DNA from: Alkalibacter sp964582705
Lineage (GTDB): Bacteria; Bacillota; Clostridia; Eubacteriales; Alkalibacteraceae
Reading direction: 5' to 3'
Assembly: GCA_964582705.1 (NCBI GenBank)
Contig: CAZOTE010000030.1
Location: 1 to 21,669 of the forward strand
Length of the DNA: 21,669 bases
The translations under genes and the position numbers were made by a program. Position 1 is the first letter of the stretch. Each line of letters begins with the position of its first letter. The notes below the pieces were generated by a model, which made no database searches, was not told the DNA's origin, and saw only the letters and a program-made list of their open reading frames with translations. This document shows positions 7,324 to 14,329 of the stretch, in pieces.

Positions 7324-8061
7324 TTTATTTACCTCCCCTATTGTAGTTCCGTCATTGTCATTGAAGCTGGATCTGACCTCCAATGCTACATTGAACCTTC
7401 CGGCCATCTCCACGGATCTTGGATGAAGCACTTTAGCACCAAGAGCCGCCAGCTCCAATACCTCGTCATAGCTAATTGAATTTATCTTCTTTGCACTAGG
7501 CACTATTCTCGGATCGGCGGTATAGACTCCATCGACATCAGTGAAAATCTGACATTTGTCCGCCTTCAGTGCAGCAGCCAATGCTACCGCTGTCGTATCT
7601 GATCCACCTCTACCAAGGGTGGTTATATCCAGGTCTTTGTTTATTCCTTGAAATCCCGCAACAATTACGATCTTTCCACCTCTGAGCTCTTTTTCAATTC
7701 GCTCAGTATTTATAGCATCTATTTTGGCCTTGCTGTGCCTAGAGGATGTAAGTATCCCACACTGAGCACCTGTTAGTGATATAACATCCTGGCCCATGCT
7801 TTGAATGGCCATGGCGAGCAGAGCTATTGATATTTGTTCTCCAGTGGACAAGAGCATATCCATCTCTCTTTTATGGGGGTTTTCATTAATCTTGTAAGCC
7901 ATTTTAACCAAATCGTCTGTAGTATCTCCCATAGCCGATACCACCACAACCACATTTTTTCCTGATTCTTTTGTCTTTATTACTCTTTTAGCGACATTTT
8001 TAATTCTGTCTATATCTCCAACACTTGTACCACCGTATTTTTGAACTATTAAGTTTTTCAT
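6853..8061 (-). CDS. lysC: Aspartate kinase (alpha subunit)
   Basis: Phosphorylates aspartate, the first step towards lysine, threonine, methionine and diaminopimelate. The protein is 402 residues, typical of the monofunctional Bacillus aspartokinase II type. The amino-acid kinase domain occupies about residues 1-240, with KYGGTS (8-13), STGEQ and the GRGGSDTTA block. Two ACT domains (about 264-337 and 345-402) provide allosteric control. A strong internal ribosome binding site before codon 247 suggests a second product (separate entry). AAGG precedes ATG 8061. The gene is 35 bases downstream of hom with no terminator between them, so the pair is a likely operon. Which end product inhibits it cannot be read from the sequence. 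Confidence 0.95.
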   Translation of the reverse strand: MKNLIVQKYGGTSVGDIDRIKNVAKRVIKTKESGKNVVVVVSAMGDTTDDLVKMAYKINENPHKREMDMLLSTGEQISIALLAMAIQSMGQDVISLTGAQCGILTSSRHSKAKIDAINTERIEKELRGGKIVIVAGFQGINKDLDITTLGRGGSDTTAVALAAALKADKCQIFTDVDGVYTADPRIVPSAKKINSISYDEVLELAALGAKVLHPRSVEMAGRFNVALEVRSSFNDNDGTTIGEVNKMEKVLIRGISLDENIAKISVMEVPDKPGIAFNLFSLLARADIHVDMIVQNVNRNNVNDITFTVALDELQTAVDIAQKFAFEVGAEKVEYDKGVAKLSVVGTGVVANAEVASKFFESLYEIGVNIQMISTSEIKISCIINKDKGKEAMKHIHEKFDM

Positions 8062-8096
8062 TTGTTATTCCTTTCTTGGATATGATTCAAGCTGAT

Positions 8097-9329
8097 TTAC
8101 TGAACTATTCTTGCATAAAACAGCTCATTACCCATATCGGCAATTCTTTGTGCCAGATCATTCACTGTGTATGCGCTTAGCTCTTCAGTTACTACGAATA
8201 TCTGACTTTTCTCAACCATCATCTTTTTGACTTTTGATGTCTCATCTATCATATCGATTATTTCTTTAAATTCTTTGTGATTTTTTATATCAACTCTTAG
8301 GTAATACTTTCCTTGAAAAATATCCAATTTCTTGTTTTCCACCGTTTTATCCAGAATGATGTCGTCTCGCCTCTCGGAGTTGTTGATTATATACAAGAGA
8401 TCTCCAACTACTGCATTGGCAGTCGCATTTTTACCTGCTCCTTTGCCGTAAAACTGCAATTCTCCTATAATGTTTCCGTGGATTGATACGATATTGAATT
8501 CTTCATTTACATTGCTCATGATATTCTTTGACGACAAGAGCACCGGCTCCACCGTTGCGCAGTATTTACCATCATCCATTTTTGAATGTGCAAGATACTT
8601 GAGCACATACCCTAGATTATCGAACATTTCCATGTCCGATTTTGAAACCTCTCTGATACCCCTCTTGTAAATATCCTCATCTTTTATATGACATCCAAAT
8701 GCCAATGATGACAATATTGCGAGCTTTCTGGAAACATCGAATCCGTCAACATCCGCGCTTGGATCCGCCTCAGCAAAGCCCAGCTCTTGAGCCTCTTTTA
8801 ATACATCATCGAAATCTCTGCCTTCGCTGGACATTTTAGAGAGTATGAAATTTGAAGTTCCGTTTAGTATTCCTTTTATTTCATCTATCCGATTGATCTT
8901 AAGTGTTTCCTTCAATGAAGTGATTATCGGTATTCCGCCTCCCACACTGGCCTCGAACAAAAACATCACGTTATTTTCTTCGGCAAGTTTTAAAAGCGTG
9001 TCAAGATATTCAGATACAACTGCCTTATTGGCTGTAATTACATGTTTTTTGTTTCTCATTGCATCCTTCATGTAGCTGTATTCCGGCTCCATCCCCCCCA
9101 TGGCGAAGATGACAGCCTCAATCTCTTGGTCCTCAAGAATTTCATCAAAGGAATCTGTCAGCAAGTCCTCAGAGACATCCAACTTTCTCTTTTTCGTCTT
9201 ATCTCTAACCAAAACCTTCTTTATATTTACTTTTTCTTGAGCATTTGCGAAATAATTGCCTTTTTCTTCATTTATTATCTCGTATACGCCCGTACCCACG
9301 GTGCCCATTCCTAGCAGTGCAATCTTCAT
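8097..9329 (-). CDS. hom: Homoserine dehydrogenase
   Basis: Reduces aspartate semialdehyde to homoserine, the branch point to threonine and methionine. The 410-residue protein has an N-terminal Rossmann motif GMGTVG (7-12) and the signature blocks FEASVGGGIPII, LNGTSNFIL and GFAEADPSADVDGFD. A C-terminal ACT domain from about residue 335 suggests feedback by threonine. ATG 9329 has GAGGTG (9335-9340 on the complement). It leads the hom-lysC operon and is divergent from thrC, so homoserine is produced on one side of the shared region and used on the other. Confidence 0.96.
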   Translation of the reverse strand: MKIALLGMGTVGTGVYEIINEEKGNYFANAQEKVNIKKVLVRDKTKKRKLDVSEDLLTDSFDEILEDQEIEAVIFAMGGMEPEYSYMKDAMRNKKHVITANKAVVSEYLDTLLKLAEENNVMFLFEASVGGGIPIITSLKETLKINRIDEIKGILNGTSNFILSKMSSEGRDFDDVLKEAQELGFAEADPSADVDGFDVSRKLAILSSLAFGCHIKDEDIYKRGIREVSKSDMEMFDNLGYVLKYLAHSKMDDGKYCATVEPVLLSSKNIMSNVNEEFNIVSIHGNIIGELQFYGKGAGKNATANAVVGDLLYIINNSERRDDIILDKTVENKKLDIFQGKYYLRVDIKNHKEFKEIIDMIDETSKVKKMMVEKSQIFVVTEELSAYTVNDLAQRIADMGNELFYARIVQ

Positions 9330-9390
9330 GCCTTCACCTCAAAATTTCTTTATATTATTTATTTTGTATTTATATTAAAAACACTTGTTT

Positions 9391-9420
9391 TTTACACGAA
9401 AACATTTTATCATAGATAAT
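9391..9420 (+). promoter_or_regulatory. Candidate thrC promoter in the hom/thrC divergent region
   Basis: TTTACA (9391-9396) and GATAAT (9415-9420), each five of six to consensus, are 18 bases apart in the AT-rich 136-base region between hom and thrC. The hom promoter must lie in the same stretch on the other strand; TATA-like boxes are present near 9349-9356 but have no good -35. No T-box, riboswitch or leader terminator was seen. Confidence 0.5.
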
Positions 9421-9465
9421 AGACAAATACAACAACGATAGTAAATTTTAATGGAGGTTTTTTTA

Positions 9466-10935
9466 ATGCTTAAATACAACAGCACACGTTCCAATATCAC
9501 TGCGATGCCATCTGAAGCTATTCTGAAAGGCATATCTTCAGACGGAGGTTTGTATGTACCCGAGAATTTCCCGAAAATAGAAGTCGAAAGTTTGAAAGGC
9601 AAAAGCTACGAAGAAATTTGCTTTCAGGTCCTTTCAAGATATTTCCATGAGTTTGACCAAAGAGACTTGAAAGATATGATTAGCCAATCCTATGGTAAAT
9701 TCAACACCAGGGAAGTAACCCCCTTGGCTGTTTTTGGAGATCTGAATTTCCTGGAATTATACCATGGCCCAACTTTGGCTTTTAAGGATGTAGCCTTGAG
9801 CATACTGCCTCATCTTTTGACCGCTTCAGCTAAAATTCAAGATGTAGATGATGAAATAGTCATACTTACAGCAACTTCTGGAGATACAGGCAAAGCCGCT
9901 TTGGAAGGATTTGCAGATGTGAAAGGCACAAGCATAGTTGTCTTTTTTCCAAATGACGGAGTCAGCATGATACAGCGAAAACAAATGACGACTCAATCCG
10001 GTAAGAATGTTCATGTGATTGCTATTGAAGGCAACTTCGATGATGCACAAAGGGGTGTCAAAGAAATCTTCAGCGACGAAGACTATAATAAATTGTTGAA
10101 AAAAAATGGATTCGTGCTCTCTTCCGCCAACTCTATCAATATAGGAAGACTCGTTCCGCAGATAGTCTACTATTTCGACTCCTATATCAAATCTGTAGAA
10201 GCCGGAAAAATAAAAATGAACGAGCCTGTAAACTTTACTGTCCCTACAGGCAACTTTGGGAACATCCTTGCAGGCTATTATGCAAAAAATATGGGATTGC
10301 CAATAAACAAGCTAATTTGTGCTTCCAACGATAACAATGTTCTGTTCGACTTCTTCAAAACCGGAGAATACGACAAAAACCGACCTTTCATTAAAACCAT
10401 ATCCCCATCCATGGATATTTTGGTTTCAAGCAATTTTGAAAGGCTTTTATACCACGTATCGAACTTTGATAGTGATTTTGTAAAAAAAGCAATGGACGAC
10501 TTATCGAGCATAGGAAAATACAAAGTATCCGATAAAATCAAAGATACAATATCCGAAAATTTTTATGGCAATTACTGTGATGAAAAAGACACTCTAAGAA
10601 CCATCAAGACTGTCTACGACAAATACGGATACGTAATTGATCCCCATACTGCAGTTGGGTGCAAGGTATACGAAGACTACAAATCAGAGACAGGAGACAA
10701 TACTTATAATATAATACTTTCAACTGCCAGCCCTTACAAGTTTACAAAGTCAGTTTACGAAGCCATATTCGGTCCGTCCGAACTTGATGATTACACATTG
10801 ATTGAAAAGCTGTCAGAAAGCACGGGTTTATCCCTTCCTAATGAACTGATCGCCATGTGTACATCAGAAGATTTGCATAAAAAAGTATGCGACTCTCACA
10901 AAATGAAAGAAAGCATAACTGAAATACTGTTATGA
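9466..10935 (+). CDS. thrC: Threonine synthase
   Basis: A PLP enzyme converting O-phosphohomoserine to threonine and phosphate. At 489 residues it belongs to the longer class found in E. coli and fungi rather than the roughly 350-residue Bacillus type. The N-terminal block YNSTRSN and the PLP-lysine motif HGPTLAFKD (Lys107) are clear, followed by the phosphate-binding region ATSGDTGKAA. The start is ATG 9466, not ATG 9451: the earlier ATG leads straight into GGAGG (9453-9457), which sits 8 bases before 9466. The stop overlaps the thrB start (ATGA), so translation is coupled. Confidence 0.95.
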   Translation: MLKYNSTRSNITAMPSEAILKGISSDGGLYVPENFPKIEVESLKGKSYEEICFQVLSRYFHEFDQRDLKDMISQSYGKFNTREVTPLAVFGDLNFLELYHGPTLAFKDVALSILPHLLTASAKIQDVDDEIVILTATSGDTGKAALEGFADVKGTSIVVFFPNDGVSMIQRKQMTTQSGKNVHVIAIEGNFDDAQRGVKEIFSDEDYNKLLKKNGFVLSSANSINIGRLVPQIVYYFDSYIKSVEAGKIKMNEPVNFTVPTGNFGNILAGYYAKNMGLPINKLICASNDNNVLFDFFKTGEYDKNRPFIKTISPSMDILVSSNFERLLYHVSNFDSDFVKKAMDDLSSIGKYKVSDKIKDTISENFYGNYCDEKDTLRTIKTVYDKYGYVIDPHTAVGCKVYEDYKSETGDNTYNIILSTASPYKFTKSVYEAIFGPSELDDYTLIEKLSESTGLSLPNELIAMCTSEDLHKKVCDSHKMKESITEILL

Positions 10936-11840
10936 TTAATAAAGATAGACTTTTCAAGGTAACAGTCCCGGCAACATCGGCAAACCTGGGACCGGGGTTT
11001 GATACATTCGGACTAGCCCTTGGCTTGTACAACAGTTTTACCATTGGACGATCAGATAAAATGGTGTATAAAGGATGTAATCCAAAGTATCAAAACGAGG
11101 AAAATCTTGTATACCAGTCTGCAATGGTGCTATTTAAAAAATACCACCAAGATGATTCATATGCTGAGAACCTGTATATCGAATTTAATACAGACATACC
11201 TACAGGTCGGGGACTTGGAAGCAGTGCTTCATGCATAGTAGCAGGACTATTGGGAGCAAACTTGATATTGGGCGAGCCTTATGATACGAATGAGTTATTT
11301 CAGTTCGCATGCGAACTGGAAGGCCATCCTGATAACATTTCTCCAGCTTTTTTTGGCGGGCTGACCGTCAGCACTAAAACAGATATGGGTTTTTATTGTA
11401 AAAAAGCTCCTTTATCTTCGGAATTAAAATTTCACGTTATTATACCAGGTTTTGAAATTTCCACCAGAGAGGCTCGGGAAATTATATCCGACAGCGTCTC
11501 CTTGAAAACTGCAAGCTTGAATATAGCCAACAGCTCTATACTTCTTTTATCTCTGATTTCTGGAGATGCCGAAGGAATAGTTATTGGCTCCAAAGATCAT
11601 ATGTATGAAGGTCAAAGAAAAACCTTGGTGAAAAACTTTGATTCAATCAAGATGTCCGTCATTAAAAACGGAGGATTAAGCTGTACCTTCAGTGGTTCTG
11701 GCCCTGCCCTATTGTGCGTGAGCAAAAACAATATGTTGAACACTGCTGAAATTGAAAGTCATTTAAACCTCCTCGATGAAGGATGGATGCTGGTTAATCT
11801 TCCAGTGGATGATTTTGGGGCTTTTTTCGAGATTTTATAA
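10932..11840 (+). CDS. thrB: Homoserine kinase
   Basis: A GHMP-family kinase that phosphorylates homoserine to give the substrate of ThrC. The 302-residue protein has all three family motifs: PATSANLGPGFD (13-24), the ATP loop PTGRGLGSSAS (90-100), and the C-terminal FSGSGPALL segment. It overlaps thrC by four bases and is followed 13 bases after its stop by the ACT-domain gene, so the three form one operon. The length is normal and no key block is missing. Confidence 0.95.
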   Translation: MINKDRLFKVTVPATSANLGPGFDTFGLALGLYNSFTIGRSDKMVYKGCNPKYQNEENLVYQSAMVLFKKYHQDDSYAENLYIEFNTDIPTGRGLGSSASCIVAGLLGANLILGEPYDTNELFQFACELEGHPDNISPAFFGGLTVSTKTDMGFYCKKAPLSSELKFHVIIPGFEISTREAREIISDSVSLKTASLNIANSSILLLSLISGDAEGIVIGSKDHMYEGQRKTLVKNFDSIKMSVIKNGGLSCTFSGSGPALLCVSKNNMLNTAEIESHLNLLDEGWMLVNLPVDDFGAFFEIL

Positions 11841-11853
11841 AGGATGTGTAGGC

Positions 11854-12288
11854 ATGCTCACCAAATACCTAATCGTAAGTAAAGATATACTTCCGGAGTA
11901 CTACGACAAAGTTCTGGAAGCAAGAAACTTAATTGAAAGCGGTAGACAAAAAAACATAAGCGATGCAGTAAAAGCTGTAGGCATAAGCCGCAGCACATAT
12001 TATAAATACAAGGATTTCATTTTTTCTCCTTCAAATCACTTGGGAAGAAAGGCGACCCTCAGCTTTATACTCGAACACAAAAAAGGCATCCTATCTCACC
12101 TTCTTAACATATTGGCAGAGGAAAATGCCAACATACTTACCATAAATCAAGATATACCAATCAACAACAGCGCCATTGTCAATATTACTTTGGATGTACT
12201 GGAGCTAAAACTGTCGATGGACCAGCTTATGGATAAGCTGAAAGGTCTTGAGGGTGTAACAAAAGTCAGGCTGCTCGCTATCGAATGA
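11854..12288 (+). CDS. ACT domain-containing protein, UPF0735/PheB-like
   Basis: A 144-residue protein with two parts. The N-terminal half (about 1-60) ends in a helix-turn-helix-like stretch, SDAVKAVGISRSTYYKYKDF (36-55). A single ACT domain (about 67-144) starts RKATLSFILEHKKGILSHLL. It looks like a small amino-acid-sensing regulator, but the function of this family is not established. Established context: relatives lie beside hom, thrB or pheA in Bacillota. Here it is last in the thrC-thrB operon, consistent with sensing threonine or another product. The start is ATG 11854, with AAGGA at 11840-11844 overlapping the thrB stop; longer reading frames run back into thrB. Confidence 0.85.
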   Translation: MLTKYLIVSKDILPEYYDKVLEARNLIESGRQKNISDAVKAVGISRSTYYKYKDFIFSPSNHLGRKATLSFILEHKKGILSHLLNILAEENANILTINQDIPINNSAIVNITLDVLELKLSMDQLMDKLKGLEGVTKVRLLAIE

Positions 12289-12300
12289 GATAATTCAAGA

Positions 12301-12334
12301 CATGAAAAAAGCCCTTTGGAGGGCTTTTTTCATG
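12301..12334. terminator. Bidirectional intrinsic terminator between the thr operon and amt
   Basis: A perfect 15-bp stem (12301-12315 with 12320-12334) closes a 4-base loop (TTGG). The GC-rich top is flanked by A6 and T6, so both strands carry a T tract. It ends thrC-thrB-ACT on the + strand and glnK-amt on the - strand. Confidence 0.92.
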
Positions 12335-12343
12335 TAGTACTTT

Positions 12344-13594
12344 CTATTCCTTTATAATTGATTTCAGTTGGAAGTCTGCATAGCTTTCCATGCCGTGTTC
12401 GGTAATATCCAAACCTTCCAGTTCTTCTTCTCTTGATACCCTAAGCCCTACAAGCTTGTCGATTGTTTTAAAGAGTATGAATGCCGTAGTCATCGTCCAA
12501 GCTGCAACAGCCAATACGCCTATCAATTGAGTCAGCAGCAGAGATGCGCCACCACCATAGAACAACCCGCCATCTACTGCGAAAAATCCTACCATTAATG
12601 TTCCCAAAGCTCCACATACTCCGTGAACGCTTACCGCACCAACAGGATCGTCAATTTTAAGAACATGATCTACAAACTCTACTGAGAATACAATAACTAC
12701 ACCTGCTATAGCTCCAATTATCGTAGCACCTATCGGTGTTACTGATGCTGTTCCTGCTGTAATTCCAACAAGTCCTGCCAAAGCACCATTTAAAGTCATA
12801 CTTACATCGGGTTTGCCATATTTTATCCATGTAACTGCCATGGACATTATTGCGCCCATTGCAGCAGCTAAGTTCGTGGTAATAAATATGCTCGCTATAG
12901 CTTCAGCGTTTTCAAGACCGGATGCAGCCAATTGAGACCCTGGGTTAAAACCAAACCATCCGAACCACAGTATGAATACTCCTAGTGCTCCCAATGTTAT
13001 GCTGTGACCTGGAATAACCTTCGCTTTTCCCTCTTTTGTATATTTTCCGATTCTCGGTCCTATCACTGCCGCTCCAACAAGAGCTGCCCATCCACCAACA
13101 GAGTGTACAACTGTAGATCCAGCAAAATCTACAAATCCCAATTCTGCAAGGAATCCGCCACCCCAAATCCAGTGTCCTACTATAGGGTAAATGATCAGCG
13201 ATATGAAAAAGCTGTAAGAAAGGTAGGAAACAAACTTCGTCCTTTCCGCCATAGCTCCTGAAACTATTGTAGCTGCAGTTGCACAAAATACCGTTTGAAA
13301 AATCAGGAATGCGAAGGTAGGAACTCCAAAATCATACGTCCCTTTTACAAACAAGTCTAGGCTTCCTATGACCCCACCTATGCTGTCTCCAAACATGATT
13401 CCAAATCCAAACACCCAGTAGATTATTGAACCTACTGAGAAGTCCATAATATTTTTCATTATTATGTTACCTGCATTTTTTGCTCTGGTGAAACCTGTTT
13501 CAACCATCGCAAACCCCGCTTGCATAAAAAACACTAGTACCGCACCAAGCAATACCCATACCGTATCCAAAGAAACTGCCATTTCCATATCCAT
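12344..13594 (-). CDS. amt: Ammonium transporter, Amt/MEP/Rh family
   Basis: A 416-residue membrane channel for ammonium uptake with about eleven spans. Family marks include the N-terminal FFMQAGFAMVETG, the NAGNIIMKN stretch, the pore histidine in VVHSVGGWAAL, the FGFNPGSQ block and the second pore histidine in VSVHGVCGALG. There is no signal peptide. The start is ATG 13594 because GGAGGG (13601-13606) lies 6 bases upstream; the frame stays open further upstream but runs into the hairpin-rich glnK-amt gap and has no better site. PII (glnK) is the upstream gene and is expected to block the channel when nitrogen is plentiful. Confidence 0.95.
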   Translation of the reverse strand: MDMEMAVSLDTVWVLLGAVLVFFMQAGFAMVETGFTRAKNAGNIIMKNIMDFSVGSIIYWVFGFGIMFGDSIGGVIGSLDLFVKGTYDFGVPTFAFLIFQTVFCATAATIVSGAMAERTKFVSYLSYSFFISLIIYPIVGHWIWGGGFLAELGFVDFAGSTVVHSVGGWAALVGAAVIGPRIGKYTKEGKAKVIPGHSITLGALGVFILWFGWFGFNPGSQLAASGLENAEAIASIFITTNLAAAMGAIMSMAVTWIKYGKPDVSMTLNGALAGLVGITAGTASVTPIGATIIGAIAGVVIVFSVEFVDHVLKIDDPVGAVSVHGVCGALGTLMVGFFAVDGGLFYGGGASLLLTQLIGVLAVAAWTMTTAFILFKTIDKLVGLRVSREEELEGLDITEHGMESYADFQLKSIIKE

Positions 13595-13642
13595 ATCTAT
13601 CCCTCCGTTTATTTCATCTTTATTAATTTTTCCTCTTATTTG

Positions 13643-13732
13643 TGATATAATTTCACTGTGTAGTGTAAGGCCATCTTGCAGGATGGCTGATTTGCATTTC
13701 GGGCGCCATATAAACCCGGAATGCATTTTTTT
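13643..13732 (+). ncRNA. Candidate small RNA antisense to the glnK-amt intercistronic region
   Basis: The + strand of the 141-base gap carries the parts of a complete small transcription unit. TGATATAAT (13643-13651) is a perfect extended -10; the -35 (TTAATT, 13623-13628) is poor. Transcription would start near 13658. It would run through a 6-bp stem with hexaloop (13670-13675/13682-13687) and a 10-bp stem with one wobble (13694-13703/13715-13724), then A and seven Ts (13726-13732). The product is about 75 nt, ends just before the glnK stop and would be fully complementary to the glnK-amt mRNA. An imperfect GTGA...TCAC dyad (13642-13656) overlaps the -10. Inferred from sequence only; no known RNA family was recognised. 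Confidence 0.5.
13694..13732 (+). terminator. + strand intrinsic terminator in the glnK-amt gap
   Basis: GCATTTCGGG (13694-13703) pairs with CCCGGAATGC (13715-13724) around an 11-base loop and is followed by A and T7. On the + strand the one imperfect pair is a G-U wobble. On the - strand it becomes an A-C mismatch with no T tract. The element therefore points to + strand transcription, opposite to the flanking genes. Confidence 0.65.
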
Positions 13733-13735
13733 GAA

Positions 13736-14089
13736 TTAATTCAGTGCCGATGTGCCTTCTTCGCCAGTTCTGATTCTTATTGCGTTTTGAATTTCATAGA
13801 TGAATATCTTACCTGAACCAATTTCATTTGATCCTAAAACTTCTTTTGCAATTCTTACTACTTCCTTTACAGGTACTACTGAGACTACCACCTCGACTTT
13901 TATCTTTGGCAACAAGTCGATTTTATACTCATTTCCTCGATAAAACTCTGTTTTTCCTTTTTGCATTCCGCATCCAAGCACCTGAGTAACCGTCATGCCG
14001 GTGATGCCTATTGAGTTAAGCCCATCTTTTAAGTCTTCTAGTTTGCTTCCCTTTGTGATGATTTCAATTTTCGTCAATTTGTCTGACAT
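13736..14089 (-). CDS. glnK: P-II family nitrogen regulatory protein
   Basis: A 117-residue trimeric signal protein that senses ATP/ADP and 2-oxoglutarate and controls the ammonium channel encoded next door. The T-loop is present (FYRGNEYKIDLLPK), with Tyr54 at the position of the uridylylated Tyr51 of E. coli PII. The B-loop/C-terminal nucleotide region GSGKIFIYEIQNAIRIRTGE occupies 91-110. ATG 14089 has GAGGAGGG (14096-14103) with 6-base spacing. Pairing with amt marks it as GlnK-type rather than GlnB. Its leader contains a promoter, a terminator and a large hairpin (separate entries), so expression is probably controlled after initiation. Confidence 0.95.
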   Translation of the reverse strand: MSDKLTKIEIITKGSKLEDLKDGLNSIGITGMTVTQVLGCGMQKGKTEFYRGNEYKIDLLPKIKVEVVVSVVPVKEVVRIAKEVLGSNEIGSGKIFIYEIQNAIRIRTGEEGTSALN

Positions 14090-14113
14090 GTTTATCCCTC
14101 CTCATAAATTACT

Positions 14114-14147
14114 AACGGCGCCTATATATTTCTATATAGACGCCGTT
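14114..14147 (-). promoter_or_regulatory. GAAA-capped 15-bp hairpin before the glnK ribosome binding site
   Basis: In the glnK leader RNA, 14147-14133 pairs with 14128-14114 over 15 bp (one G-U wobble), closed by a GAAA tetraloop, which belongs to the GNRA class. It ends 10 bases before the ribosome binding site and has no T tract, so it is not a terminator. It may stabilise the 5' end, act as a receptor-docking loop or be a protein site. Confidence 0.7.
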
Positions 14148-14189
14148 GTCTTTCAATTTAATTATTCTACAATTTTAGAACTGTAAAAT

Positions 14190-14222
14190 AAAAAAAGTCT
14201 GCATTTGGAAAAATACAGACTT
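14190..14222 (-). terminator. Intrinsic terminator inside the glnK leader (attenuator candidate)
   Basis: Read on the - strand, AAGTCTGTATTT pairs with AAATGCAGACTT (12 bp, one G-U wobble) around TTCC, and the run of Ts extends to seven, then A and TTTT. It lies about 30 bases after the predicted start of transcription and about 100 bases before glnK, so it would stop most transcripts unless bypassed. No obvious alternative antiterminator pairing was found by eye. Confidence 0.72.
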
Positions 14223-14235
14223 CATCGTCGTTATT

Positions 14236-14253
14236 AACTTGTTTCAACTTGTT
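14236..14253 (-). repeat. 8-bp direct repeat at one-helical-turn spacing at the glnK transcription start
   Basis: AACAAGTT occurs twice on the - strand (14253-14246 and 14243-14236) with a period of 10 bases, beginning at about +1. The spacing puts both copies on one face of the helix, as in an operator for a dimeric or tandem-binding regulator; in RNA they would be tandem single-stranded sites. Confidence 0.5.
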
Positions 14254-14259
14254 GGACTC

Positions 14260-14289
14260 ATTATAGCCTAAAATTCAAGTCTATGTCAA
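14260..14289 (-). promoter_or_regulatory. Consensus sigma-A promoter of glnK-amt
   Basis: TTGACA (14289-14284) and TATAAT (14265-14260) are both perfect and 18 bases apart on the - strand. Transcription would start near 14253, giving a leader of about 160 nt before glnK. A promoter this strong, followed by a terminator, suggests control by premature termination rather than by initiation alone. Confidence 0.85.
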
Positions 14290-14297
14290 TACTTTTT

Positions 14298-14329
14298 CAA
14301 AACTTTTTGATTTGTTTTTCAAAAAGTTT
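14298..14329 (-). terminator. Weak terminator-like hairpin after the DUF362 gene
   Basis: An 11-bp stem (14329-14319 with 14310-14300 on the - strand) with an 8-base loop begins at the last base of the DUF362 stop codon. The tail has only four Ts and the stem is nearly all A-T, so termination would be inefficient. Confidence 0.4.

Noticed and set aside
9330..9465. T-box or riboswitch between hom and thrC
   Set aside because: The 136-base region is AT-rich with no specifier or antiterminator bulge sequence, no conserved stem and no terminator before either gene.
9451..9465. thrC start at ATG 9451
   Set aside because: This ATG overlaps the GGAGG that serves ATG 9466 and has no ribosome binding site of its own.
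13670..13687. ANTAR antiterminator target (hexaloop stem) before amt
   Set aside because: One stem has a six-base loop, but it lacks the A1/G4 loop bases on either strand, there is no second matching hexaloop stem, and no - strand terminator overlaps it.
13595..13735. N-terminal extension of the ammonium transporter through the glnK-amt gap (open to 13726)
   Set aside because: The extra 44 residues are not transporter-like, they cover the hairpins, and GGAGGG sits just before ATG 13594.
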